Shown here: piece after piece, positions 38,923 to 49,439 of the stretch | Layout: each line of letters opens with the position of its first letter | Position numbering within the stretch: the first letter of the stretch is position 1 | Assembly (NCBI RefSeq): GCF_900116385.1 | Contig: NZ_FPCI01000002.1 | Span: forward strand, 186,001 to 250,000 | DNA from: Pseudoxanthomonas sp. YR558 | GTDB lineage: Bacteria > Pseudomonadota > Gammaproteobacteria > Xanthomonadales > Xanthomonadaceae | Length of the DNA: 64,000 bases | Direction of reading: 5' to 3' | Position numbers and translations under genes: made by a program | Notes under the pieces: model-generated | Told to the model about the DNA's origin: nothing | Seen by the model: the letters and a program-made list of their open reading frames with translations, nothing else | Databases searched by the model: none

Positions 38923-40826
38923 TTCGAGCTGTCCCGCTGTTGTTGGGCCTGTTGGCCATCCCTGCCGTGCAGGCGGTCGAGCTGCCGCGCATCTTCGCCG
39001 ACGGCATGGTCGTGCAGCGCGACCAACCGGTGCGCGTCTGGGGTGAGGCCGCGCCAGGCGCGCGCGTGCACGTGACCTTCGCCGGCCGCGAGGCCACAGC
39101 GCAGGCTGCAGCCGATGGACGCTGGTCGCTGGCGCTGCCCGCGCAGACGGCGGGCGGTCCGCACGTGATGCGCATCGACGATGGCACGCAACCGCGCGTG
39201 CTGCGCGACGTGCTGGTCGGTGACGTGTGGCTGGCCAGCGGGCAGTCGAACATGGAGTGGCCGATCGCGCAGTCCGCGGATCCCGAGATCGAAGCCGCAC
39301 GCGCGACCGACCCGCAGATCCGCCATTTCAAGATCCCCAAATCGTGGGCCGGCGAACCGCAGGCGCAGCTCGAAGGCGGCGAATGGATCGCATCGTCGCC
39401 GCAGGCCGCGCCGAAGTTCTCGGCTGCTGCGCACTTCTTCGCGCGCGAGCTGCGCAAGGTCACCGGCGTGCCGATCGGCATCATCGACAGTACGTGGGGT
39501 GGCAGCCGTATCGAGGCCTGGATGGACGCTCCCACGCAAGGCGTGGATGCGGTGGCATTGAGGGCGCAGTCCGAACAGCTGCGTGAGGCCGATGCGCGCG
39601 CGCTGGAACAGACGCACGCCCATCTGGCGCGCTGGACGTCCTGGCCGGCGGACGACACGGGTTGGGAGAAGCGTGACCTCGATATCCGTGACTGGGTGCC
39701 GATCACGGTTCCCGCGCTGTGGGAGAAGACGGGCTGGAATGGCCTGGATGGGGTGGCGTGGTACCGCACCACGTTCACGCTGAGCGCGGAGGAAGCCGCC
39801 GCCGGCGTGACGCTGGGCGTAGGGCGCATCGACGATTCCGACATCACCTGGGTCAACGGTGTGCAGGTGGGCGAAACGCGCATGCAGTACAACCAGCCAC
39901 GCCGCTATCGCGTGCCTGCCTCCGCGCTGCGCGCTGGCGTGAACCAGGTGGCGGTGCGCGTGTCGGACTTCGGCGGCGGCGGCGGCATCCACGGTGAGCC
40001 CGCGGAGGTCTTCGTACAGCCATCGGGCGGCGACACGCGCGCGCTGGCGGATTGGTCGTTCCGCCCGTCGCGCGTGACCGTGGCGCTGGTCGACGACAAG
40101 AACCAACATCCCACGCTCCTCTACAACCGCATGATCCATCCGCTGCAGCCGTATGCCATCCGCGGCGTGATCTGGTACCAGGGCGAATCGAATGCGAACA
40201 CGGTTGCGGATGCGCGCAAGTACCGCACCCAGTTCCCGGCAATGATCCAGCAGTGGCGCCGCCAGTGGCAGGCCCCCGACTTGCCGTTCCTGTGGGTGCA
40301 GCTGGCGAATTTCTCTTCCGGCGTCGACCAGGGCGACCAGAGCCCGTGGGCGGTGCTGCGCGAATCGCAATCGGCCACGCTGTCGGTGCCGGCCACCGCA
40401 CAGGTGGTGACCATCGATATCGGCAATCCGGCCGACATCCATCCGCTCAACAAGCAGGATGTGGGCAAGCGGCTTGCGCTGGCGGCGCGGCACGTCGCGT
40501 ACGGCGAGTCGCTGGTCTACCACGGGCCAGTCCATTCGCAGGCGCAGTTCTCGGCCGGCACCGCGACCCTCGTCTTCGACGGCGGCGGCAGCGCGCTCGC
40601 CGTGCGCGGAGGCGGCACGCGCGTGCATGGCTTCGCGCTGGCCGGTGCCGATCGCGTCTTCCATCCGGCCGAGGCCTCGCTCGTCGACGGTCGTGTCGTC
40701 GTGCGCAGCGATGCCGTGAAGACGCCGGTGGCCCTGCGCTATGGCTGGTCCGACAATCCGACCGACGCCGACCTGATCAACGCGGCGGGCTTGCCTGCCT
40801 CGCCTTTCCGTACCGATGCGTGGTGA
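38919..40826 (+). CDS. CE20/sialate-O-acetylesterase-like xyloglucan acetylesterase
   Basis: A 635-residue exported SGNH-type esterase with a signal peptide (PLLLGLLAIPAVQA). The nucleophile motif is SGQSNMEW, with WYQGESN in the oxyanion block and the Asp/His pair in DIHPLNK. A beta-sandwich insertion (about residues 245-370) splits the catalytic domain. Esterases of this architecture in Xanthomonas xyloglucan loci remove acetyl groups from xyloglucan side chains. In isolation it would be named sialate O-acetylesterase, but nothing here concerns sialic acid. ATG 38919 overlaps the GH74 stop by 4 bases. Confidence 0.88.
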   Translation: MIRAVPLLLGLLAIPAVQAVELPRIFADGMVVQRDQPVRVWGEAAPGARVHVTFAGREATAQAAADGRWSLALPAQTAGGPHVMRIDDGTQPRVLRDVLVGDVWLASGQSNMEWPIAQSADPEIEAARATDPQIRHFKIPKSWAGEPQAQLEGGEWIASSPQAAPKFSAAAHFFARELRKVTGVPIGIIDSTWGGSRIEAWMDAPTQGVDAVALRAQSEQLREADARALEQTHAHLARWTSWPADDTGWEKRDLDIRDWVPITVPALWEKTGWNGLDGVAWYRTTFTLSAEEAAAGVTLGVGRIDDSDITWVNGVQVGETRMQYNQPRRYRVPASALRAGVNQVAVRVSDFGGGGGIHGEPAEVFVQPSGGDTRALADWSFRPSRVTVALVDDKNQHPTLLYNRMIHPLQPYAIRGVIWYQGESNANTVADARKYRTQFPAMIQQWRRQWQAPDLPFLWVQLANFSSGVDQGDQSPWAVLRESQSATLSVPATAQVVTIDIGNPADIHPLNKQDVGKRLALAARHVAYGESLVYHGPVHSQAQFSAGTATLVFDGGGSALAVRGGGTRVHGFALAGADRVFHPAEASLVDGRVVVRSDAVKTPVALRYGWSDNPTDADLINAAGLPASPFRTDAW

Positions 40827-40833
40827 CCCCGGA

Positions 40834-42507
40834 ATGCCTTCGATGATGCCCCGCCGCCTGTTGCTCCTGTCGCTCGTCGCGCTGCTCGGCCTGGCGGCCT
40901 GCCAACCCGCCGGAAAAGGCGATGCGCCGGCCACGGCGAAGGGCGACGGCGCGGCCGATGCGTCCGGTGCCACGCCGATCCCGCAGATCGTCAGCAAGGA
41001 CGGACGCCATGCGCTGATGGTCGACGGAGCGCCGTTCCTGATCCTTGGCGCGCAGGTCAACAACTCCAGCAACTGGCCGCAGGCGCTGGACGACGTCTGG
41101 CCCGCCATCGACGTGGTCAAGCCGAACACGGTGATGGTGCCGGTGGCCTGGGAACAGGTCGAAGCGAAGGAAGGCACCTTCGACTTCTCCTTCGTCGACG
41201 TGCTGCTCAAGCAGGCGCGCGAAAAGAACGTACGGCTGATCCTGCTGTGGTTCGCGACATGGAAGAACAACGGCCCGAACTATGCACCGGGCTGGGTCAA
41301 GCTGGACAACGCACGCTTTCCGCGCGTCATCACGGCCGACGGTCGCACGCTCAACTCGCTGTCGCCGCATGCGCAGGCCACGCTGGACGCTGATCGCAAG
41401 GCCTTCGTCGCCCTGATGACGCACCTGAAGGCCGCCGACCCGCAGCGCACCGTCATCATGGTGCAGCCACAGAACGAGCCGGGTACCTACGGCAGCGTGC
41501 GCGATTTCTCGCCGCTGGCGCAGAAGGTGTTCGAAGGCCCGGTGCCCGACGCGTTGCTGAAGAAGCTCGGCAAGACGCCCGGCACGTGGCGCGAGGTATT
41601 CGGCGCCGATGCGGACGAGTACTTCCACGCCTGGCACATCGCGCACTACATCGACCAGGTCGCCGAGGCCGGCAAGGCGGTCTATCCGCTGCCGATGCTC
41701 GTCAACGCCGCGCTGCGCGGGCCGTTCAATCCCGGTCAGCCCGGGCAGTACGCCAGCGGTGGGCCCACCGACAACGTGCTGGACGTGTACAAGGCCGCCG
41801 CGCCGCACATCGACCTGCTGGCGCCGGACATCTACATGCCCGAATACACGCACTACACCACGGTGCTGGACCGCTATTCGCGCCCCGACAATCCGCTGTT
41901 CGTCGCCGAAACCGGCAACCGCGAGGAATACCCGCGCTACTTCTTCTCAGCGCTGGGCGAGCAGGCCATCGGCTGGTCGCCGTTCGGCATCGACTACTCG
42001 CGCTATTCCAACTGGCCACTCGGCGCCAAGCACCTGGACGAGAAGGCGCTGGAGTCGTTCGCACTGAACTACGCCATCGTCCGCCCGGCGGCGCGCGTGA
42101 TCGCGCAGGCGAGCTTCGAGGGCAAGGTGCGCGGCACCGCCGAGCAGCCCGGGCAGGCCGTGCAGACGGTGAAGATCGACGACCGCTGGAACATGGTGGT
42201 CACCTATGGCGTGCCGCAGTTCTGGTTCCAGGGCGAGCCGCCAGGCAATCCCGAACCGATCGGCCGCGCGCTGGTGGTGCAGCTGGGCCCGGATGAGTTC
42301 CTCGTCGCTGGCGCGCATGCGCGCATCAACATAGATGCGGCAGACCCGGCCGTCGCCGCGCGGCAGATCTACGAGTACGTCGACGAAGGCACCTACGTCG
42401 ACGGCAAGTGGGTCTTCCGTCGCCGCTGGAATGGCGACCAGACCGATTACGGCCTCAATTTCTCCAGCGTCCCGCAGTTGCTGCGCGTGAAGCTGGCGAC
42501 CTACTGA
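40834..42507 (+). CDS. GH35 beta-galactosidase lipoprotein
   Basis: A 557-residue TIM-barrel glycosidase of the shorter bacterial GH35 type. A signal peptide with lipobox LLGLAAC marks an outer- or inner-membrane lipoprotein. The acid/base is Glu in MVQPQNEPGTYG and the nucleophile is Glu in LFVAETGNREE. It should remove terminal beta-galactose from xyloglucan (L-type) side chains. Start candidates are ATG 40816, 40834, 40843 and 40846; 40834 is used, but the ribosome site GGA before 40843 is also plausible. The mature protein is the same in all cases. Confidence 0.87.
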   Translation: MPSMMPRRLLLLSLVALLGLAACQPAGKGDAPATAKGDGAADASGATPIPQIVSKDGRHALMVDGAPFLILGAQVNNSSNWPQALDDVWPAIDVVKPNTVMVPVAWEQVEAKEGTFDFSFVDVLLKQAREKNVRLILLWFATWKNNGPNYAPGWVKLDNARFPRVITADGRTLNSLSPHAQATLDADRKAFVALMTHLKAADPQRTVIMVQPQNEPGTYGSVRDFSPLAQKVFEGPVPDALLKKLGKTPGTWREVFGADADEYFHAWHIAHYIDQVAEAGKAVYPLPMLVNAALRGPFNPGQPGQYASGGPTDNVLDVYKAAAPHIDLLAPDIYMPEYTHYTTVLDRYSRPDNPLFVAETGNREEYPRYFFSALGEQAIGWSPFGIDYSRYSNWPLGAKHLDEKALESFALNYAIVRPAARVIAQASFEGKVRGTAEQPGQAVQTVKIDDRWNMVVTYGVPQFWFQGEPPGNPEPIGRALVVQLGPDEFLVAGAHARINIDAADPAVAARQIYEYVDEGTYVDGKWVFRRRWNGDQTDYGLNFSSVPQLLRVKLATY

Positions 42508-42516
42508 TCGATCCGT

Positions 42517-42534
42517 GGACCGGCCCGCCGGTCC
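42517..42534 (+). repeat. Hairpin between GH35 and GH31
   Basis: GGACCGG (42517-42523) and CCGGTCC (42528-42534) form a perfect 7-bp stem with a 4-base loop, 10 bases after the GH35 stop. No T run follows. It is one of three intergenic hairpins in this operon. Confidence 0.55.
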
Positions 42535-42574
42535 CAGAACCCGGGTGCCCACGCGCCCGAACGAGGAGCAAACG

Positions 42575-45421
42575 ATGGGTTACTTGAAGACGTTGACGGT
42601 GCCGCTGCTGGCCCTGGCCGCCACGGGCGCCAACGCCGCGGGGCAGGACGCCGTCGAGAAAATCGACCACGGCGTGATCGTACGGCCGGTCGATGTGGCC
42701 GCCGCCGACGTGAAGGTAGAAGCGGTCGCGCCGGGCATCCTGCGCGTGATGGCCGACCCCGATGGCGATTTCGCGCGCACGCCCAGTCTGATGCGCGCGA
42801 AGACCGGCGCACCGCCGGCGGTGAAGGTGGGCGAATCCGGCGGGCAGGTGACGGTCAGCACCCAGGGCATCTCGGCGAAGGTCGATGCGCGCACGGGCCA
42901 GGTCAGCTTCTTCGACGCCGACGGCAAGCCGCTGTTGGCCGAGCGTGCGCGCACGTTCACGCCGGCCAAGGTCGAGGGCAAGGATTACTACGCCATCCGC
43001 CAGCGCTTCGAATCCCCCGACGATGAGGCTTTCTACGGCACCGGCCTGCACCAGCAGGGCTGGATGAACCTCAAGGGCCGCGATGTCGAACTGCTCCAGC
43101 ACAACATCGACAAGGCGATTCCCTATCTCGTCTCCACGCGCCACTACGGCATCCTCTGGGACAGCAACGCGATCACCCGCTACGGCGATCCGCGTGGCCT
43201 GCAGCCGCTGGGCGCGTCGCTGGACCTGTTCGACGCGCAGGGCAAGGCGGGCGCGCTGACGGCGCGCTACACCGTCAACGGCAAGCAGGTGGTCGAGCGT
43301 CGCGAAAGCGAAGTGAATTACCAGTACATCAAGGACCTGGCGAACTTCCCGGCGAAGGGGAAAAACCTCGCCACCGGCGGTCGCAGCGACGTGGTGTGGG
43401 AAGGCGAGATCGCGGCGCGCAGCGACGGTCGCCACACCTTTTCGCTGTACAACAGCGAATACGCCAAGCTCTACGTCGACGGCAAACTGGTGCTCGACCG
43501 CTGGCGCCAAAACTGGAACCCGTGGCACCACGAGTTCGCGCTGGAGATGAAGGCCGGCCAGCGGCACAAGGTCAAGCTGGTGTGGGACCGCATCGAGCCG
43601 GCGTACATCGCGTTGCTGCATCGCGATCCGCTGCCGGCCGATGAGGCGAAGGACCTGTCGATCTGGTCCGAGGCCGCGCAGGCCATCGACTACTACGTGG
43701 TCGCCGGCGACGACGCCGACCGGGTGCTGGCCGGCTACCGCACGCTGACCGGCAAGGCCGTGCTGCTGCCGAAGTGGTCGTACGGTTTCTGGCAGAGCCG
43801 CGAGCGCTACAAGACCCAGGCTGAACTGACTGGCGCGCTGGACGAGTACCGCAAGCGCAAGCTGCCGATCGACGCCATCGTGCTCGACTGGTCGTACTGG
43901 CCGGAAGACGCCTGGGGTTCGCACGATTTCGATGCGAAGAACTTCCCGGATCCGGAAGGCATGGTCGAACACGTCCACGACCAGCACGCGCAGATCATGA
44001 TTTCGGTGTGGCCGAAGTTCTATCCGACCACCGCGAACTACAAGGAACTCGACGCCGCCGGCCACATGTACCACCGCAATGTCGAGGTGGGCGAGCTGGA
44101 CTGGATCGGCAAGGGCTACCTCAACTCCTTCTATGACCCGTATTCGAAGGAGGCGCAGGACATCTTCTGGCGCCAGGTCAACGGCAAGCTCAACGCGAAA
44201 GGCTTTGATGCCTGGTGGCTGGACGCCAGCGAGCCGGACCTGCACAGCAACATCGACATCGGCGAGCGCAAGGCACGCACCACGCCGACGTCGCTGGGCC
44301 CGTCGACGGAGTTCTTCAACTCGTATCCGCTGGTGCATTCCGAAGGCGTGTACCGCGGCTCGCGCGAGCAGGATCCCGACAAGCGCGTCTTCATCCTGTC
44401 GCGCGCGTTCTTCGCGGGCCAGCAGCGCGCCGGTGCGGCGTTCTGGAGCGGCGACATCGTGCCGCGCTGGGATGACCTGCGCGAGCAGATCTCCGGTCTG
44501 GTCAATGCCTCGATGGCGGGTGCGCCCAACGTCAGCTTCGACATCGGCGGTTTCTCGCCGGAGAAGCGTTACGAGAACAAGGACCCCGCGCACCTGGCCG
44601 AATGGCGCGAACTGAGCTTGCGCTGGTTCCAGCACGGCGCGTTCGTGCCGATCTTCCGTCTGCACGGCCAGTTCCCGTACCGCGAGATCTGGGAAATCGC
44701 GCCGGAAGGTTCGCCGCACTACGACAGCTTCGTCCATTACCTGAAGCTGCGTTACACGCTGCTGCCCTATATCTACACGCTGGCCGGCGACACCTACCAC
44801 CAGGACGGCACCCTGCTGCGCACCCTGGCGATGGATTTCCCGTCCGACCCCAAGGTGCGCGACATCGCCGACCAGTACCTGTTCGGTCCCGCGTTCCTGG
44901 TCGCGCCGGTGACGACGTTCAAGGCGACCACGCGTCCGGTCTACCTGCCCGCAGGCACGAGCTGGATCGACTTCGAGACCGGCAAGCGCTACGACGGCGG
45001 CCAGACGATCGAGGCGGCCGCACCGCTGCAGCGCATGCCGCTGTTCGTCCGTGCCGGCGCCATCGTGCCGCGCACCGTGGTCCAGCAGTTCGTGGATGAG
45101 AAGCCCGATGCGCCGCTGACGATCGAGGTCTACACCGGCGCCGACGGCAGGTTCTCGCTGTACGAGGACAACGGCCGCAGCTACGGCTACGAACGCGGCG
45201 AATCCAGCCGCATTCCGTTGGCGTGGGATGAGAAGAGCGGCGAGCTGCGCATCGGTGCACGCGAAGGGCGCTATCCCGGCATGGTCGCGTCGCGCGAGGT
45301 GCGCGTGCGCTTCATCGACGGTCCGCGCGCCGATGCCGGCACGCTGGAACCGCAGGGCGACGTCACCGTCCGCTACGACGGCAAGGCGCAGGTCGTGCGT
45401 TCTCCCCGCACTGCACGATGA
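42575..45421 (+). CDS. GH31 alpha-xylosidase with PA14 insertion
   Basis: A 948-residue exported glycosidase with signal peptide (TVPLLALAATGANAAG). An N-terminal GH31 beta-sandwich is interrupted by a PA14 domain (about residues 235-385). The catalytic barrel follows, with nucleophile Asp550 (WWLDASEPD) and acid Asp627 (WSGDIVPRWDDL), then C-terminal sandwiches. The PA14-containing layout matches xyloglucan-specific alpha-xylosidases such as Cellvibrio Xyl31A. It frees xylose from the non-reducing end of xyloglucan oligosaccharides. GAGGAG precedes ATG 42575. Confidence 0.92.
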   Translation: MGYLKTLTVPLLALAATGANAAGQDAVEKIDHGVIVRPVDVAAADVKVEAVAPGILRVMADPDGDFARTPSLMRAKTGAPPAVKVGESGGQVTVSTQGISAKVDARTGQVSFFDADGKPLLAERARTFTPAKVEGKDYYAIRQRFESPDDEAFYGTGLHQQGWMNLKGRDVELLQHNIDKAIPYLVSTRHYGILWDSNAITRYGDPRGLQPLGASLDLFDAQGKAGALTARYTVNGKQVVERRESEVNYQYIKDLANFPAKGKNLATGGRSDVVWEGEIAARSDGRHTFSLYNSEYAKLYVDGKLVLDRWRQNWNPWHHEFALEMKAGQRHKVKLVWDRIEPAYIALLHRDPLPADEAKDLSIWSEAAQAIDYYVVAGDDADRVLAGYRTLTGKAVLLPKWSYGFWQSRERYKTQAELTGALDEYRKRKLPIDAIVLDWSYWPEDAWGSHDFDAKNFPDPEGMVEHVHDQHAQIMISVWPKFYPTTANYKELDAAGHMYHRNVEVGELDWIGKGYLNSFYDPYSKEAQDIFWRQVNGKLNAKGFDAWWLDASEPDLHSNIDIGERKARTTPTSLGPSTEFFNSYPLVHSEGVYRGSREQDPDKRVFILSRAFFAGQQRAGAAFWSGDIVPRWDDLREQISGLVNASMAGAPNVSFDIGGFSPEKRYENKDPAHLAEWRELSLRWFQHGAFVPIFRLHGQFPYREIWEIAPEGSPHYDSFVHYLKLRYTLLPYIYTLAGDTYHQDGTLLRTLAMDFPSDPKVRDIADQYLFGPAFLVAPVTTFKATTRPVYLPAGTSWIDFETGKRYDGGQTIEAAAPLQRMPLFVRAGAIVPRTVVQQFVDEKPDAPLTIEVYTGADGRFSLYEDNGRSYGYERGESSRIPLAWDEKSGELRIGAREGRYPGMVASREVRVRFIDGPRADAGTLEPQGDVTVRYDGKAQVVRSPRTAR

Positions 45422-45482
45422 CAGGCGCGTGGCCGAGCGGCACCATGGTAACCGGTAGACAAAACCTGTCCGGGAGGGCCGG

Positions 45483-47888
45483 ATGAAGCAGTCCCCGCGC
45501 CCCGGCACGTTGCCGGTCGCCGTCGACGCCGGGCCACGCGATCCCGCGCGCCGCACGCTGTTCAAGGGTGTGGCGGCGGGTGCGGTGGTCGTGGCATTGC
45601 CGGGCCGGTCCGACGCCGTCGCGGCCAATGCGGCGACGGCACAGGACCTGCGGCTCTGGTATCGCCAGCCAGCGCGGGTCTGGGTGGAGGCGCTGCCCGT
45701 CGGCAACGGCCGGCTGGGTGCGATGGTCTTCGGCGGCGTGGCGCACGAGCGCCTGCAGCTCAACGAGGACACGCTGTACGCGGGCGGGCCGTATTCGGCA
45801 GTGAATCCGAAAGCGCGCGAGGGACTGCCGCAGGTACGCGCGCTGATCTTCGCGGGCCGTTACGCGGAAGCTGCCGCGCTGGCCGACGACACGCTGATCT
45901 CGCGGCCGGTGAAACAGATGGCCTACCAGCCGCTGGGCAACCTGTGGCTGCAGTTCGACCGCCTGGACGGCGTGGCCGATTACCGGCGCGAGCTGGATCT
46001 CGATGCCGCCGTCGCGCGCACCACGTTCCGTGTCGGCAACGGTGTGCACCGGCGTGAGGTATTCGTCTCGCCGGTCGACCAGTGCATCGTCGTGCGCTAC
46101 ACCGTCGAAGGCGGCGACGCGATGATCGGCCGGATACGCACCGGCAACGAACATGCGACGACCACGCGGGTCGTCGACGGCGGCTGGCACGTCAGCGGTC
46201 GCAACGTCGGCAAGCACGGCATCGAAGGCCGCCTGCGCTTCGCCTTCCGCCTGCAGGTCGCGCACCGCGAGGGCCAGCTGAGGGTGGAGCAGGAGCAGAT
46301 CGCCTTCGATGGCGTGCGCGAACTCGAACTGCGTATCGTCGCGGCGACCAGCCATGTGGCGCACGACGATGTCGGCGGAGATCCCGACGCGATCACCGCC
46401 ACGCAGCTGGCACGGGTGAAGGGCAAGGCGTTCGATCGCGTGCTCGCCGAGCATCTCGCCGAGCACCGCCGCCTGTTCCAGCGTGTGCGGCTGGACCTGG
46501 GCCGTACCCCCGCCGCAGACCTGCCAACGGATGAACGCATCGCGGCCTTCGCGCAGGGCAACGATCCCGCGCTGGTGTCGCTGTATCACGCGTACGGGCG
46601 CTACTTGCTGATCTGCAGCTCGCGGCCGGGCAGCCAGCCCGCCAACCTGCAGGGCATCTGGAACGACCTGATGGATCCGCCGTGGGAGAGCAAGTACACG
46701 GTCAACATCAATACCGAGATGAACTACTGGCCGGCCGAGCAGAACGGTCTGGGAGAGTGCGTCGAACCCTTGCAGCGCATGCTGGAGGAACTGGCGCAGA
46801 CCGGTGCCGGCGTCGCCCGCGACATGTACGGCGCCGACGGCTGGATGCTCCACAACAACACCGACCTGTGGCGCGCCGCCACGCCGCCGGATGGCGCGCG
46901 CTGGGCGTTGTGGCCGACCGGTGGGGCGTGGCTGCTGCAGGCGCTGTGGGACCGCTGGGACTACGGGCGCGATCCGGACTACCTGAAGCAGGTCTGGCCG
47001 CTGTTCAAGGGCGCCGCGCAGTTCTTCGTCGACACGCTGCAGGACGATCCGCAGACCGGCCACAAGGTCACCGTGCCGTCGCTGTCGCCGGAGAACGAAC
47101 ATCCCTTCGGCGCGGCGATCTGCGCCGGCCCGACCATGGATGCGCAGATCCTGCGCGACCTGTTCGGCCAGTGCATCGAAGCGGCGCGCGTGCTCGGCGT
47201 GGACGCCGATTTCGCCGCGCGCCTGACCGAGCTGACCGCGCAGCTGCCGCCCAACCGGATCGGCAAGGCCGGACAGCTGCAGGAGTGGCAGCAGGACTGG
47301 GACACGCTGGCGCCCGAGCTCCACCACCGCCACATCTCGCACCTCTACGGCCTGCACCCGAGTGCGCAGATCAACCTGCGCGACACGCCCGAACTCGCGC
47401 GCGCGGCGAAGCGCACGCTGGAAATCCGAGGCGACGAGGCCACCGGCTGGGGCATCGCGTGGCGGCTGAACTTCTGGGCGCGCCTGTGGGATGGTGAGCA
47501 CAGCTTGAAGATCCTGCGCATGCTGCTGTCGCCGCAGCGCAGCTACCCGAACCTGTTCGACGCGCACCCGCCGTTCCAGATCGACGGCAACTTCGGTGGC
47601 GCCGCCGGCATCGTCGAGATGCTGGTGCAGAGCTGGGGCGGATCGATCTTCCTGCTGCCCGCGCTGCCGTCGTCATGGCGCGACGGCGAACTCGAAGGTG
47701 TGCGCGTGCGCAATGCCGCGCGACTGGACCTCAACTGGAAGGCAGGACGGCTGGCGCACGCGACGTTGCACTCGGACAAGGGTGGTCGCTACGCATTGGT
47801 CCATGCGGACCAGACGCTCGACATCGAACTCGCCGCCGGGGCCTCGGCCACGGTGCGGCTGCGCAATGGCGCGCTGGTGCGCGCATGA
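45483..47888 (+). CDS. GH95 alpha-L-fucosidase
   Basis: An 801-residue enzyme with a Tat-like signal (RRTLFKGVAAGAVVVAL). An N-terminal sandwich (WYRQPARVWVEALPVGNGRLG) leads to the (alpha/alpha)6 barrel with YTVNINTEMNYWPAEQNGL, which holds the water-activating Asn residues, and FQIDGNFGGAAGIVEML with the catalytic Asp. GH95 enzymes release alpha-1,2-fucose from fucosylated xyloglucan. GGGAGGGCC precedes ATG 45483, 61 bases after GH31. No fucose-catabolic gene is present in the window. Confidence 0.9.
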   Translation: MKQSPRPGTLPVAVDAGPRDPARRTLFKGVAAGAVVVALPGRSDAVAANAATAQDLRLWYRQPARVWVEALPVGNGRLGAMVFGGVAHERLQLNEDTLYAGGPYSAVNPKAREGLPQVRALIFAGRYAEAAALADDTLISRPVKQMAYQPLGNLWLQFDRLDGVADYRRELDLDAAVARTTFRVGNGVHRREVFVSPVDQCIVVRYTVEGGDAMIGRIRTGNEHATTTRVVDGGWHVSGRNVGKHGIEGRLRFAFRLQVAHREGQLRVEQEQIAFDGVRELELRIVAATSHVAHDDVGGDPDAITATQLARVKGKAFDRVLAEHLAEHRRLFQRVRLDLGRTPAADLPTDERIAAFAQGNDPALVSLYHAYGRYLLICSSRPGSQPANLQGIWNDLMDPPWESKYTVNINTEMNYWPAEQNGLGECVEPLQRMLEELAQTGAGVARDMYGADGWMLHNNTDLWRAATPPDGARWALWPTGGAWLLQALWDRWDYGRDPDYLKQVWPLFKGAAQFFVDTLQDDPQTGHKVTVPSLSPENEHPFGAAICAGPTMDAQILRDLFGQCIEAARVLGVDADFAARLTELTAQLPPNRIGKAGQLQEWQQDWDTLAPELHHRHISHLYGLHPSAQINLRDTPELARAAKRTLEIRGDEATGWGIAWRLNFWARLWDGEHSLKILRMLLSPQRSYPNLFDAHPPFQIDGNFGGAAGIVEMLVQSWGGSIFLLPALPSSWRDGELEGVRVRNAARLDLNWKAGRLAHATLHSDKGGRYALVHADQTLDIELAAGASATVRLRNGALVRA

Positions 47889-47901
47889 AGAAGGAAACAG
47901 C

Positions 47902-49395
47902 ATGAGCCTTGTCGCCGGCATCGATGCAGGCACGCAGAGCGTGAAGGTGGTGGTGTACGACGCCGCGGCGCGGGCTATCGTGGCCAGCGCCAGCGTGCCG
48001 CTTGGCCTGACCAGCGGCGACGATGGCAGCCGCGAGCAGCATCCTGCCGAGTGGGTCGCGGCGATGCAGGCCTGCTTCGACCGCATCGATCCTGCCGTGC
48101 GTGCGCGCATTGCGGCGTTGGCGGTCTCGGGCCAGCAACATGGTTTCGTGCCGGTGGATGCCGCCGGTGAGGTGCTCGCCCCGGCGAAGCTATGGTGCGA
48201 CACCAGCACCACGGCCGAGTGCGCGCAGATCATGGACGCGGTCGGCGGTGCGGCCCAAACCATCGCGCTGGCAGGCAATCCCATCCTCGCCGGCTACACC
48301 GCCTCGAAGCTGCCGTGGACGAAGACGCATCGCCCCGAGGCTTACGCCCGGCTGGCGACGATCCTGCTGCCCCACGACTACCTCAACTTCGTCCTCACCG
48401 GCGAGCGCTTCTGCGAATGGGGCGATGCCTCCGGCACGGGTTGGTTCGATGTGCGCACGCGCACGTGGTCGAAGGAACTCCTGCACGCGACCGATGCGGA
48501 CCGCGACCTGGCCGCGTGCCTGCCGCCGATCGCGGCGCCCGACGCGCTGTTCGACATCGATCCGGCCATGGCGGCGCGACTGGGTGTGCCAGCCACGGCG
48601 AAGGTCGCCGTCGGTGGCGGCGACAACATGATGGCGGCCATCGGTACCGGCTGCGTGGAGGAAGGCCGCCTGGCGATGAGCCTGGGCACCTCGGGCACGC
48701 TGTTCGCCTACTCGGATGTGCCGGTCGTCGATCCCGACGGTGCCTGGGCTGCGTTCTGTTCCTCCACCGGCGGCTGGCTGCCGCTGATCTGCACGATGAA
48801 CTGCACCGTCGCCACCGAACAGGTAGCGAAGGCCTTCAGCTTCAGCACGCGCGAAGGCGATGCCCACCTGATCGCCACGCCGCCCGGCGCGGACGGGCTG
48901 GTGATGCTGCCCTTCCTCAACGGTGAGCGAACCCCGGACCTGCCGCACGGCAAGGGCGTGCTGGCCGGGATGGACCCGACCAACATGACCCCGGCGCACA
49001 CCTACCGCGCGGCGATGGAAGGGGCGACCTACAGCCTGAAGTACGGCTTCGATGCCTTCGTGCGCGCCGGCATGCGCTTCGAGCGCATCGTGCTGACCGG
49101 CGGCGGCAGCAACAGTGCGGCGTGGCGCCAGCTGGTGGCCGATGTGTTCGGCCTGCCGGTCGATGTGCCGGTGCAGTCGGAAGGCGCCGCTTTCGGTGCG
49201 GCACTGCAGGCGCTGTGGGCGCTCGGCCGTGCCGATGGCGATGCGGCCTCCATCGCCGACATCGCCCGTGCGCACGTGGCGACCGATCCCGCGCTGTCCA
49301 CGCGCCCCGACCCGGAGCGCGCGCACGCGTATGCCACGGCCTACACCCGCTTCCTCCGCTACCTCGATGCCGTCACCCCGCTGCAACGCGGCTGA
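47902..49395 (+). CDS. xylB: XylB, xylulokinase
   Basis: A 497-residue FGGY-family kinase. [20 protein letters not shown] is the phosphate-1 loop; [30 protein letters not shown] and [23 protein letters not shown] complete the family blocks. It phosphorylates D-xylulose made by XylA, in the cytoplasm. An AAGGAAA ribosome site precedes ATG 47902, 13 bases after the fucosidase stop. Confidence 0.95.
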   Translation: MSLVAGIDAGTQSVKVVVYDAAARAIVASASVPLGLTSGDDGSREQHPAEWVAAMQACFDRIDPAVRARIAALAVSGQQHGFVPVDAAGEVLAPAKLWCDTSTTAECAQIMDAVGGAAQTIALAGNPILAGYTASKLPWTKTHRPEAYARLATILLPHDYLNFVLTGERFCEWGDASGTGWFDVRTRTWSKELLHATDADRDLAACLPPIAAPDALFDIDPAMAARLGVPATAKVAVGGGDNMMAAIGTGCVEEGRLAMSLGTSGTLFAYSDVPVVDPDGAWAAFCSSTGGWLPLICTMNCTVATEQVAKAFSFSTREGDAHLIATPPGADGLVMLPFLNGERTPDLPHGKGVLAGMDPTNMTPAHTYRAAMEGATYSLKYGFDAFVRAGMRFERIVLTGGGSNSAAWRQLVADVFGLPVDVPVQSEGAAFGAALQALWALGRADGDAASIADIARAHVATDPALSTRPDPERAHAYATAYTRFLRYLDAVTPLQRG

Positions 49396-49439
49396 CGTTC
49401 CCCACGCGACACCTCGCACAACCACAGGAACACCGCCTC

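Noticed and set aside
38919..40826. Sialic acid metabolism suggested by the esterase's sialate-O-acetylesterase similarity
   Set aside because: No sialidase, NanA or transporter is present, and the surroundings are all xyloglucan enzymes. The CE20-type xyloglucan role is a better fit.
45446..45461. TGGTAACCGGTAGACA upstream of the GH95 gene as a xyl-box/LacI-type operator
   Set aside because: It only loosely resembles the known Xanthomonas xyl-box, is not a full palindrome, and no LacI-family gene or second copy was seen.
42455..45772. Very long open frames opposite to GH31 and to other genes (for example opposite ccoI at 2913-5414 and opposite GH74 at 36574-39300)
   Set aside because: They lack protein-family features, are rich in Arg, His and Gln from reversed high-GC codons, and mirror genes with clear motifs. 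They are codon-bias artefacts.
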